Source: Planctomycetota bacterium
Lineage (GTDB): Bacteria; Planctomycetota; Phycisphaerae; Sedimentisphaerales; SM23-30
Assembly (NCBI GenBank): GCA_022705365.1
Contig: JAKJEP010000017.1
Location: 1-14,112 of the forward strand
Length of the DNA: 14,112 bases
Direction of reading: 5' to 3'
The notes under the pieces are model-generated. The model saw only the letters and a program-made list of their open reading frames with translations, made no database searches and was not told the DNA's origin. The position numbers were made by a program, and so were the translations under genes. Shown here one piece after another: positions 7,352-13,200 of the stretch; within the stretch, counting starts at the first letter, position 1; each line of letters begins with the position of its first letter.

Positions 7352-8167
7352 ATGAGTTTGAAACTGGATTTAGCTGGGAAAGTGGCCATTGTAACCGGCA
7401 GCAGCCGGGGGTTGGGCAAGGCCATAGCATTGGCCCTGGCCCGGGCAGGTGCGGATCTGGTCATCACCAGCCGGACCCGGCAATCCCTGCTGCCCGTTCA
7501 GCAGGAAATTGAGGCCATCGGCAGAAGAGTGCTTCCCATCGAATTGGATGTTGGTCAGCAGGCCAGCATCCGGGCCATGGCGGACGAAGTCCTTCGCACC
7601 TGGCACCGGGTGGATATTCTGGTCAACAACGCCGGCATGAACATCCGTAAGCCGGCCCTGGAACTGACCTGGGAGGAATGGGATGCCGTTCTGGATACCA
7701 ATCTGAAAGGCGTTTTTTTCTGTGCGCAGGCTGTCGCTCCTGCCATGATTCAGCAAAAATGGGGGCGTATTATCAATATCGGTTCCGCCACCAATATTAT
7801 GGCCTATCCCAACATCAATGCCTATTGTGCCAGCCGGGGCGGGGTGCTGCAACTGACCAAAAGCCTCGCGGCCGAATGGGGTCCTTACGGGATCACGGTG
7901 AATGTTCTGGCCGCCGGCTGGTTCCAGACCGAACAAACCCGCATACTATGGGAAAATCCCCAGTGGAACGAAATGATGGCGGATCGCATCCCGGCCGGCC
8001 GGATTGGCAAACCCGACGAACTGGGACCGGCGGCCGTCTATCTTGCCTCTGAGGAAGCCGCCTATGTGAATGGCATGCTGTTTATGATGGATGGCGGCTT
8101 TACCACCGGCGGCGTTAAAAATACCGTCCCTATTAAAAAGGAAAAATATCCGGATGAATCCCGATAA
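7352..8167 (+). CDS. Short-chain dehydrogenase/reductase (SDR), classical type with YxxxR
   Basis: The 271-residue cytosolic NAD(P)-dependent oxidoreductase has the classical SDR layout: cofactor loop TGSSRGLG (15-22), NNAG (92-95), the structural Asn N117 (DTNLKG), Ser S145 and Tyr Y158 thirteen residues later. Arg41 after strand 2 (VITSRTRQ) hints at NADP(H). The odd point is residue 162: the codon is CGG, Arg, where the active-site Lys of YxxxK is expected. Overall it resembles gluconate 5-dehydrogenase, 2-dehydro-3-deoxygluconate dehydrogenase and 3-oxoacyl reductase type SDRs, so a sugar-acid substrate is plausible but not proven. The C-terminal 20 residues extend past the usual MDGGF end. 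AAAGGA six bases before ATG supports the start. It is the first gene of the operon and its end overlaps the next gene by 14 bases. Confidence 0.92.
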   Translation: MSLKLDLAGKVAIVTGSSRGLGKAIALALARAGADLVITSRTRQSLLPVQQEIEAIGRRVLPIELDVGQQASIRAMADEVLRTWHRVDILVNNAGMNIRKPALELTWEEWDAVLDTNLKGVFFCAQAVAPAMIQQKWGRIINIGSATNIMAYPNINAYCASRGGVLQLTKSLAAEWGPYGITVNVLAAGWFQTEQTRILWENPQWNEMMADRIPAGRIGKPDELGPAAVYLASEEAAYVNGMLFMMDGGFTTGGVKNTVPIKKEKYPDESR

Positions 8168-8627
8168 TGAAAATCTCAAACAGGTTCTCGGCCTTCCCCA
8201 TCCCAGCCAGATTTGCATGGTGGTGAAGGATTTACGAAAAACCGCGGACTATTATCAGAACGTGCTGGGCATCGGCCCCTTCGTTTTTCCAGAAATCCAC
8301 TATGATTCCATAACCTATTGCGGCCAGGCGGCCCATGGGTATTGGGAAATGGCCTTTGCCCGCATGGGAGCCTTTGAGCTGGAACTTTCCTGTTCCGTCA
8401 GGTCTCCCAATATTTACGAAGATTTTCTGAACCAGCACGGGGAAGGTTTGCACCATATCGGTTTTGATATACCCCAACTGGACCCGATCATCACCCGGGC
8501 GGAATCGCTGGGAATCCGCGTTTTGATGAGCGGCCGGACTCCCCGGGGAGGTTTCGCCCATCTGGATACCACCCGATACGGAGGCACGATATTCGAAATC
8601 ATCCAGCGCCCGGCCCCCCGGGCCTGA
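8154..8627 (+). CDS. VOC-superfamily (glyoxalase / methylmalonyl-CoA epimerase-like) protein
   Basis: This 157-residue protein shows two beta-alpha-beta-beta-beta halves. Half one begins SQICMVVKDLRKTADYYQNVLG (residues about 18-39). Half two has GEGLHHIGFDIPQLD (96-110) and ends in GGTIFEIIQ (143-151). Likely metal ligands by family position are Q19, E77, H101 and E148; Gln takes the place of the His often found at the first position. Such enzymes isomerise, epimerise or lyse small metabolites. The start at ATG 8154 is chosen because the fold begins just after it and AAGGA lies 11 bases upstream; an in-frame upstream start at 8091 would lie inside the SDR and add unrelated residues. It overlaps the SDR by 14 bases, showing translational coupling. 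The substrate is unknown and is probably related to those of the flanking dehydrogenases. Confidence 0.87.
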   Translation: MNPDNENLKQVLGLPHPSQICMVVKDLRKTADYYQNVLGIGPFVFPEIHYDSITYCGQAAHGYWEMAFARMGAFELELSCSVRSPNIYEDFLNQHGEGLHHIGFDIPQLDPIITRAESLGIRVLMSGRTPRGGFAHLDTTRYGGTIFEIIQRPAPRA

Positions 8628-8665
8628 TTTCCCTTGCTATCGAATACTTTTTCCGCAGGTACACT

Positions 8666-9631
8666 ATGAGCAAATATCAGGTAATCGTGACTGATGACCG
8701 GCACCACAATTACGACCCGGAACTGGAAGTGCTTACTCCCATTGATGCGGAGCTGCAAATCCATAATTTAGACAGGGAAAAAGATCCCGCCGCCATCCTG
8801 GCGACGGCTGATGGAATTCTGGTCAATTTGTTTCCTCTGCCGGCTTCGATCATTGCCGGCTTAAAAAAATGCAAAGTTATTTCCCGTTATGGCGCCGGAT
8901 ACGATAATGTGGATGTGGAGGCTGCCACCCAAGCAAATATCTGGGTAGCTCGCGTTCCCGATTATGCTATTGAAGATGTCTCGGATCACGCCCTGGCGCT
9001 GCTTTTATGCGCGGTTCGCAAAATCGCCTTCAAAGACCGGATGATCCGCCAGGGGCAATGGAATCTGCACCGGCGGCAACCCATTCATCGCATCCAGGGG
9101 CGAGTTCTGGGCCTGGTTGGTTTCGGCCTGATTGCCCGGGCTTTCCTGCGCAAAGTCAAAGGCCTGGGATTGGGAAAAATTTTAATCTATGACCCGTTTG
9201 TCGCCCCCTCTGATATACAAAAGGAAGGGGCGGAACCAGCCGACCTGGAATCGCTGCTGCGCCAATCCGATTATATTTCGCTGCACGCGCCTCTTAGTCC
9301 GCAAACCACGCACATGATCGGCCAAAAACAATTCGAAGGTATGAAAAAGGAAGCTATCCTTATCAACACTTCCCGGGGAGCATTAGTCGATGAAAAAATC
9401 TTGACTGATGCGCTGGCCTCCCAGCGGATTGCCTACGCCGGTCTGGATGTATTCGAGCAGGAACCTCTCCCCCTGGATAGTCCTCTGCGAAAACTGGATA
9501 ACGTTATTCTCTCTGACCATGCCGGCTGGTATAGTGAAGAAGCCATGATCGAACTGAAGAGAAAAGCCGCTTTAAACATCATCCAGGTTTTACAGAGTGG
9601 TAAACCTTCTTATCCGGTTAATCGCATTTAA
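8666..9631 (+). CDS. D-isomer-specific 2-hydroxyacid dehydrogenase (C-terminal-binding-protein-like)
   Basis: The 321-residue cytosolic NAD(P)-dependent enzyme interconverts a 2-hydroxy acid and a 2-oxo acid. The N-terminal substrate domain has SRYGAGYDNVDV (73-84). The Rossmann domain has LGLVGFGLIAR (148-158), with Ala in place of the last glycine of GxGxxG, and the acidic strand end D176 (IYDPF) that favours NAD. The catalytic triad is visible: R237 in NTSRGALVD, E266 in FEQEP and H285 in SDHAGW. The length is normal. It follows the VOC gene by 38 bases and is probably its operon partner; the likely role is reduction or oxidation of a sugar-derived 2-oxo or hydroxy acid. Phosphoglycerate, glycerate and related acids are all possible substrates. 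Its stop codon is almost at the border of the decayed element, so genes once downstream may have been displaced. Confidence 0.92.
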   Translation: MSKYQVIVTDDRHHNYDPELEVLTPIDAELQIHNLDREKDPAAILATADGILVNLFPLPASIIAGLKKCKVISRYGAGYDNVDVEAATQANIWVARVPDYAIEDVSDHALALLLCAVRKIAFKDRMIRQGQWNLHRRQPIHRIQGRVLGLVGFGLIARAFLRKVKGLGLGKILIYDPFVAPSDIQKEGAEPADLESLLRQSDYISLHAPLSPQTTHMIGQKQFEGMKKEAILINTSRGALVDEKILTDALASQRIAYAGLDVFEQEPLPLDSPLRKLDNVILSDHAGWYSEEAMIELKRKAALNIIQVLQSGKPSYPVNRI

Positions 9632-9648
9632 AAAGAACTTTTAGTTCA

Positions 9649-9951
9649 GTTGACGGCTCCAGGGGGGGTTATCTCCACGTGAGGGGACCCTACGGCAGCG
9701 GGAAGACCCGTGTTCTGGATTGCCTTGCCGAACTCGTCTGGCGGCCGTTGTATTCCTCGAGCATGACCGCCCCCTGCTTATTCCGGACTCTGCATGAAAG
9801 GGGGGGAACTTTGCTGCTGGACGAAACGGAGCGGCTCCACGACCATCGTCCAGAGTCCAGCGATTTGGTCTGCATGATGAATGCGGGACATCGCCGGAAT
9901 GGAAAGGCCACGCGCTTAGAGCCTCAGGGTGGGAGAGCCTACACTTCCTGA
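9649..9951 (+). pseudogene. Truncated P-loop ATPase of an integrative element (N- and C-termini lost)
   Basis: The frame contains a Walker A motif, RGPYGSGKT (9682-9708), preceded in frame by GGYLHV without a start codon. It continues with SSSMTAPCLFRTL, a Walker B motif GTLLLDETE (about 9805-9831) and MNAGHRRNGKATRLEP before stopping at 9951. ATPases of this pattern on mobile elements carry several hundred residues on either side. Here the upstream frame reaches a stop at 9619, inside the end of the hydroxyacid dehydrogenase gene, and the sequence breaks off right after the RLEP strand. The GTG at 9679 is the first possible start, but homology should begin before it. I read this as a remnant with 5' truncation and an internal deletion. 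The family name is uncertain; a DnaB/primase-associated or DUF-type helicase is likely. Confidence 0.6.
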
Positions 9952-10282
9952 AGCGGACGGCTTGTTAATCCAAACATTGTTGGAATCTGCTGCGAGCGAC
10001 CCTCATGGGATTCAGGCCGGTGTAATTCTGGAGCGTGCAGCCTGCTCCTACCACAATCTATTCCCCAGCCATTTTTGGAACGCCAAGCGCGTGGCTAATG
10101 TCCTTAGGGATTATTGTTTTACTAGTTATAAATCGCAGGGTATACGCCTGTTTCAGGTTACAGACAGGCAGCGGGATTGGATTCGGAATAACTATGGTCT
10201 TGGGGCCATTACCGATGTGCCCCACGTACCCCACGTGCCCCACGTACCCCATGTGCCCCCAACCAACGAGGTGTACGCATGA
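9929..10282 (+). pseudogene. C-terminal remnant of the element ATPase/primase, ending in a VPH repeat
   Basis: This 117-codon frame (GTG start) is shifted relative to the ATPase fragment and overlaps its end. Residues about 10-90 look like a winged-helix tail (LLESAASDPHGIQAGVILERA, then FWNAKRVANVLRDY, then GIRLFQVTDRQRDWIRNNYG). Such tails end phage- and element-encoded primase/helicases. The C-terminus is DVPHVPHVPHVPHVPP, from a tandem DNA repeat. I think both fragments come from one gene that lost its middle around 9925-9950, but it may still be translated as a small protein. Its last bases overlap the next gene as ATGA. Confidence 0.5.
10217..10258 (+). repeat. Tandem 9/18-bp repeat coding (Val-Pro-His)n
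   Basis: The unit gtgccccac alternates with gtaccccac, giving an 18-base super-unit repeated about 2.3 times and encoding four VPH units and a final VP. CACGTG and CACGTA steps recur at the unit borders. Tripeptide repeats at the C-terminus of element primases are a known oddity, by my recollection. Confidence 0.85.
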
Positions 10283-10545
10283 AGGTGCAATCGATGCACA
10301 ATAATAATTCACGAAACATTGACAGACCGGAGGAAGTAGGAAGATTTACCCCGGACCTGATGACCGAGGCGGAGCTGATTGAGTACCTGCGGATCCCGGA
10401 GGTCAGCCAGGCCCAGAATCCCCACCATGTGATCGAGAACCTCAAGCGGATGCACGATTTGCCCCGAATCCGGCTGTGTAACCGGAACCTTTACCCCCTT
10501 AAGGCTGTAAGGGAGTGGATCGACAAACAGATAATAGATAAATAG
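10279..10545 (+). CDS. AlpA/excisionase-like winged helix-turn-helix protein
   Basis: The 88-residue protein has a core LMTEAELIEYLRIP (27-40), then HHVIENLKRMHDLPRIRL (49-66), then the wing and final helix NRNLYPLKAVREWIDKQ (68-84). This is the MerR-like helix-turn-helix plus wing of AlpA regulators and phage excisionases, which bind DNA and assist integrase or activate it. Start ATG 10279 overlaps the preceding stop (ATGA) and has GAGG just upstream, indicating translational coupling. Its position two genes before an integrase fits an excisionase or element regulator. It looks intact, while the genes around it are broken. It may have lost its function along with the integrase. Confidence 0.75.
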   Translation: MKVQSMHNNNSRNIDRPEEVGRFTPDLMTEAELIEYLRIPEVSQAQNPHHVIENLKRMHDLPRIRLCNRNLYPLKAVREWIDKQIIDK

Positions 10546-10574
10546 TTGTTGTATATATAGTTAGGAGAATTGCG

Positions 10575-10847
10575 ATGAAATGCTACGCGTATAGTCGGGA
10601 ACGATATGACTCTCCCGTGGTAACAGTTCATGAGTATCAGAACAAAGGGCGCCGGGCTATGTGTCTGCATGAAGCAAATTGTCTGTACACACGAATTCCT
10701 TGGCATCCTAAGACACGGAAGATTCATCCGTACCACAAGATGGTGAAGGCAGCCCGCAAGGTGGGGGTATTCCCGGTTGAACTGATTTGGCAAGATGGGG
10801 AATTTTGCCCCCTGTCGGAAATGAACCAGAGTGACGCAGAAAAATAA
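10575..10847 (+). CDS. Hypothetical 90-residue protein of the element
   Basis: I do not recognise this protein. It is basic in the middle (RIPWHPKTRKIHPYHKMVKAARKVG, described here as residues about 41-64, rich in Lys, His and Arg) and has four Cys (3, 30, 36, 78) and five His without a standard zinc-finger spacing. There is no signal peptide or membrane segment. The start has AGGAGA about eight bases upstream. It lies 29 bases after the AlpA-like gene and before the integrase, in the same direction, and so belongs to the element. It may be a small DNA-binding or accessory protein. Confidence 0.55.
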   Translation: MKCYAYSRERYDSPVVTVHEYQNKGRRAMCLHEANCLYTRIPWHPKTRKIHPYHKMVKAARKVGVFPVELIWQDGEFCPLSEMNQSDAEK

Positions 10848-10856
10848 TTTTGGCAA

Positions 10857-10881
10857 TGCCATTCTCCCCGGTAGAATGGCA
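10857..10881 (+). other. Perfect 9-bp hairpin before the integrase gene
   Basis: TGCCATTCT (10857-10865) and AGAATGGCA (10873-10881) are exact inverted repeats around a 7-base loop. They start nine bases after the stop of the 90-residue gene and lie 44 bases before the integrase ATG. No U-run follows on the plus strand. It could be a transcript end, an attenuator or a protein-binding site in the element. Confidence 0.45.
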
Positions 10882-10925
10882 CCGGATTAGTCCGAGCCTA
10901 CCGGCATCGAGAAAGGAGTGTAAAT

Positions 10926-12005
10926 ATGAAAAAGTTGGTAAGGCTTTGGAAACGGCCGTGTCAAAACGGCACAGAATTCAAGTATGTGCTCATCTGGTAC
11001 GATGAGCAGGGCAAGGAACGCTGGCAGAGACTAGGGCATACAGACGCCCGGAAGGCCGAGCGGCAGCGAACCCAGAAGGAACGAGAACTGCGGATGGGTA
11101 TTGTGGAACCCGGTTCCATGAAGCTGAGTGAGTTCATGAATAATTTCATTCGTGATATGCAGGGACAAGTGGTTGAAACCACCATGTCAGAAACAAAACA
11201 TGATATGAAAGAGTTTATTTCGGAAATTGGTGATTTGTTAGTCGAATCCACGGAATTCAAACATGCCGAAAAGTATCTTCGGGGGTGCTTGGCTAAAGGA
11301 AATCGTCCCGCTACCGTCAATAAGAAGATACGGCATTTGCACAGAGTATTTGAATTGGCAAAAAAGCGTGGCATTTTGGAGCGAAATCCTTTTCATGATA
11401 TCACCACTTTGAGAGTAACGGACAGAGCCATCAAGACATTCCGTGACAATGAAGTGGATAGGTTAGTACAATCCACCCCCAATATCCTGTGGAAAGCTCG
11501 AATTTTGATCGCTCGGTGTGCTGGATTGCGTATAGGTGAAATTCTGAATCTGACTTGGCAGGATATCAACTTCGAGGAAGCCATTGTAACCGTTCAGCCC
11601 AAAGAAAATACTACAAATACCTGGGCCTGGCACCCGAAAGATTACGAGATTCGAGAATTGCCCCTCAGCGAAGAAGCCTGAGTTTCTTGGCATTGTTACA
11701 CCAACAATGCCCAAGCAGCCAATGTTACCCCCTTGGTGAAGCCGAGAACCTATTTAAGGATGCTGCAAATGCGTTCGAAAGGAATACTCACCTATGAAAA
11801 TCGGCGTTTGCCTGAGAATGAGTATTACAAGGAATTCCTCCAGATTGTGGAGGCTGCTGGAGTATCCCGTGGTACGATTCATGATTTGCGAAGATCCGCC
11901 ATTACTGCCTGGGCTGAAAACAAGAATCTCCAGCCCCACGAAGTCATGAAACTGGCAGGACATTCATCGCTACAGACCACTTTGAAGTATTTACGTGCAA
12001 ACTAA
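10926..12005 (+). pseudogene. Tyrosine recombinase (integrase), frame broken in the catalytic domain
   Basis: The first 251 residues hold the N-terminal arm (about 1-60), the SAM-like core-binding domain (about 66-160) and the start of the catalytic domain, with R202 (AGLRIGEILNLTW) and the beta-hairpin K226. A TGA at 11679-11681 stops the frame. The same frame after 11721 continues with VKPRTYLRM, HDLRR (His codon 11880-11882, Arg codon 11889-11891), LAGHSSLQTT and the nucleophile region LKYLRAN, ending at 12005. Between about 11678 and 11720 the sensible protein (LSFLALLHQQCPSS) is in the -1 frame. Two compensating one-base changes explain this better than one nonsense mutation. Repaired, the protein would have about 359 residues, a normal length, with all catalytic residues. 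GGAG seven bases before ATG supports the start. It lies next to a tRNA-Cys gene, its probable target. Sequencing error is possible. Confidence 0.85.
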
Positions 12006-12148
12006 GCGTTCTATGATTCACAGGGCAAGGGAATCTTCTGGCTCCCAACACGGGATTTCCATTGCAAATCCATTGCAACAGGTAATATGAGTGTTTTGCC
12101 ACTTGACCAAATGGAACATAAGTTATTGGTTATAAGAATGTTATAGAA
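12006..12148. other. Non-coding gap between integrase and tRNA-Cys, possible attachment-site remnant
   Basis: No gene is visible. TCCATTGCAA occurs twice in a row (12058-12067 and 12069-12078). The bases ATTGCAAATCC (12061-12071, counting from the first ATT) are identical to the anticodon arm of the neighbouring tRNA-Cys read 5' to 3'. CCACTTG followed by CCA near 12101 also recalls the D-arm side of the tRNA. This may be residual element attachment DNA, but the match is short and the anticodon arm is self-complementary, so chance is possible. Confidence 0.3.
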
Positions 12149-12222
12149 AGGCGGCAGAGGGATTCGAACCCTCGGATAACGGATTTGCAATCCGTCGCCT
12201 TGAACCACTTGGCCATGCCGCC
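12149..12222 (-). tRNA. tRNA-Cys (anticodon GCA)
   Basis: On the minus strand a complete cloverleaf is visible. The acceptor stem GGCGGCA pairs with TGCCGCC. The D stem is GCC/GGC, with loop AAGTGGTTCAA. The anticodon stem ACGGA/TCCGT has loop TTGCAAA, giving anticodon GCA (Cys). The T arm is GAGGG-TTCGAAT-CCCTC. The discriminator base is T (U73), as expected for cysteine tRNAs. CCA is not encoded. The 3' end faces the integrase of the decayed element, the usual orientation for tRNA-targeted insertion. Confidence 0.96.
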
Positions 12223-12225
12223 AAA

Positions 12226-12249
12226 ACACGTATTTCACGTGTAGGTATA
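12226..12249 (-). promoter_or_regulatory. Leader hairpin and possible extended -10 of tRNA-Cys
   Basis: On the minus strand, TGCTATACC (TATACC at 12244-12249) resembles an extended -10 element about 22 bases before the mature tRNA. Between it and the tRNA, ACACGT (12226-12231) and ACGTGT (12237-12242) form a 6-bp stem around a 5-base loop. No good -35 was found. Low confidence. Confidence 0.25.
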
Positions 12250-12331
12250 GCATCCGAATCGAGATATAAAACGATTCTTCAACTATTTGCTTACCTTACC
12301 TGGAGCGGGTGTATTTTGCAAGAAAATTACC

Positions 12332-12374
12332 GGCAAGGCCGATTTTGCCTGACAACGGGTTTCCGGGCCTTGCC
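12332..12374 (-). terminator. Possible terminator hairpin after the lipoprotein gene
   Basis: GGCAAGGCC (12332-12340) and GGCCTTGCC (12366-12374) are perfect 9-bp inverted repeats with a 25-base loop. On the minus strand the stem is followed by GGTAATTTTC, only a weak T-rich stretch. It lies 34 bases past the lipoprotein stop, where a terminator is expected. The remaining gap 12223-12407 holds only the tRNA leader described separately. Confidence 0.4.
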
Positions 12375-12407
12375 CCGGGCGAGGTGAAAAACCTGCTAAT
12401 GCTTGTA

Positions 12408-13100
12408 TTACCAGGTAGTTATGGGATCATTCCATTTGCCGCCGCGAATGATAACCGTATAAACGCCGTTATCCTGCTGGAACAGGTTGAGGCGGCACTT
12501 GCCGACGGTGGGGTGTTCATACGGAAATCCTTTCGGATCAAGGATTTGTTCCGATTCTCGCGGCCGGGCGGCAAACTGCTGAATGCCCACTCCCAGAACC
12601 GTCCGGGCCAGGCCGATCAGGGATTCGGTCTGCTGATCATAGCTAAAGGCCCGCCCGTCATCCTGAAGGGCCTGATGACAATAGCGCAAAACGGCTTCAT
12701 GTTTGCGTAAATCGTTTTCGTAAGGCTGGTTAAGAATATCCGCCGGGATGACGGATTGAACCTGGAGGATGAGTTTTTCGTCCACGAACAGGGGTATGGC
12801 CGCCAGTTGGCTACGAATCTGCATATATTCTTTCCGCTGGACGCTGGCATCGGTCTCCGCAAACCGAACGATACCCAGCTCTTTGGTCCAACCTTTTTTG
12901 TGGAAGGCGGAGACGGCGCTGTCGGTTACGAGCAGGCCTTCCTCCGGCAGCATATTCATAACCTCGGTGGAGTTGGTCTGGGCGGTTTTAATCTCCGCAA
13001 AGGATTTTTGCAGGGGCAGACTATTGCTGCTGCAGCCCGGGGCAGACAGAAGAGCCAGAATGATAAGTCCAATAAGCAGGTTTGGTATTTGTTTTTTCAC
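12408..13100 (-). CDS. Putative lipoprotein of unknown function
   Basis: The 230-residue protein starts at GTG (13100-13098) with AAGGAGT about six bases upstream. Residues 1-22 form a signal peptide (MKKQIPNLLIGLIILALLSA) ending in APGC, so C23 is probably lipidated; the lipobox is imperfect because Pro precedes Gly. The mature part is soluble and mixed alpha/beta, with no repeat or domain I recognise. It ends in a beta-rich segment (GVYTVIIRGGKWNDP). It stands alone between TilS and tRNA-Cys on the same strand. A role as a small envelope lipoprotein is all that can be said. Confidence 0.8.
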   Translation of the reverse strand: MKKQIPNLLIGLIILALLSAPGCSSNSLPLQKSFAEIKTAQTNSTEVMNMLPEEGLLVTDSAVSAFHKKGWTKELGIVRFAETDASVQRKEYMQIRSQLAAIPLFVDEKLILQVQSVIPADILNQPYENDLRKHEAVLRYCHQALQDDGRAFSYDQQTESLIGLARTVLGVGIQQFAARPRESEQILDPKGFPYEHPTVGKCRLNLFQQDNGVYTVIIRGGKWNDPITTW

Positions 13101-13145
13101 GGTTTACTCCTTATCCAACTGTTTGTGAGAAAACTGATTATGCCT

Positions 13146-13174
13146 TTTTTATCACCGGGCTGTTCCTGTGTCAA
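13146..13174 (-). promoter_or_regulatory. Probable sigma-70-like promoter of the lipoprotein gene
   Basis: On the minus strand TTGACA (13169-13174) matches the -35 consensus fully. TAAAAA (13146-13151) lies exactly 17 bases downstream as a four-of-six -10. Transcription would start near 13139, about 40 bases before the GTG start. It lies in the short gap after the tilS stop. Confidence 0.45.
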
Positions 13175-13200
13175 GCCGGTATCTTGGGTTTGCGACAATT

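Noticed and set aside
7370..7936. A 188-codon minus-strand open frame
   Set aside because: It is the antisense shadow of the SDR gene, whose motifs are unmistakable.
9632..9648. A terminator after the hydroxyacid dehydrogenase
   Set aside because: Only a very short AAAAG/CTTTT pairing with a two-base loop is present, too small to form a useful hairpin.
10217..10258. CRISPR-like repeats
   Set aside because: The repeats are contiguous 9-base units with no spacers and are in frame as coding sequence.
11670..11725. Programmed ribosomal frameshifting in the integrase
   Set aside because: There is no slippery heptamer at the first shift, and two opposite shifts would be needed; mutation or sequencing error is simpler.
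12011..12253. An 80-codon minus-strand open frame
   Set aside because: It is a read-through of the tRNA-Cys gene and non-coding flanks.
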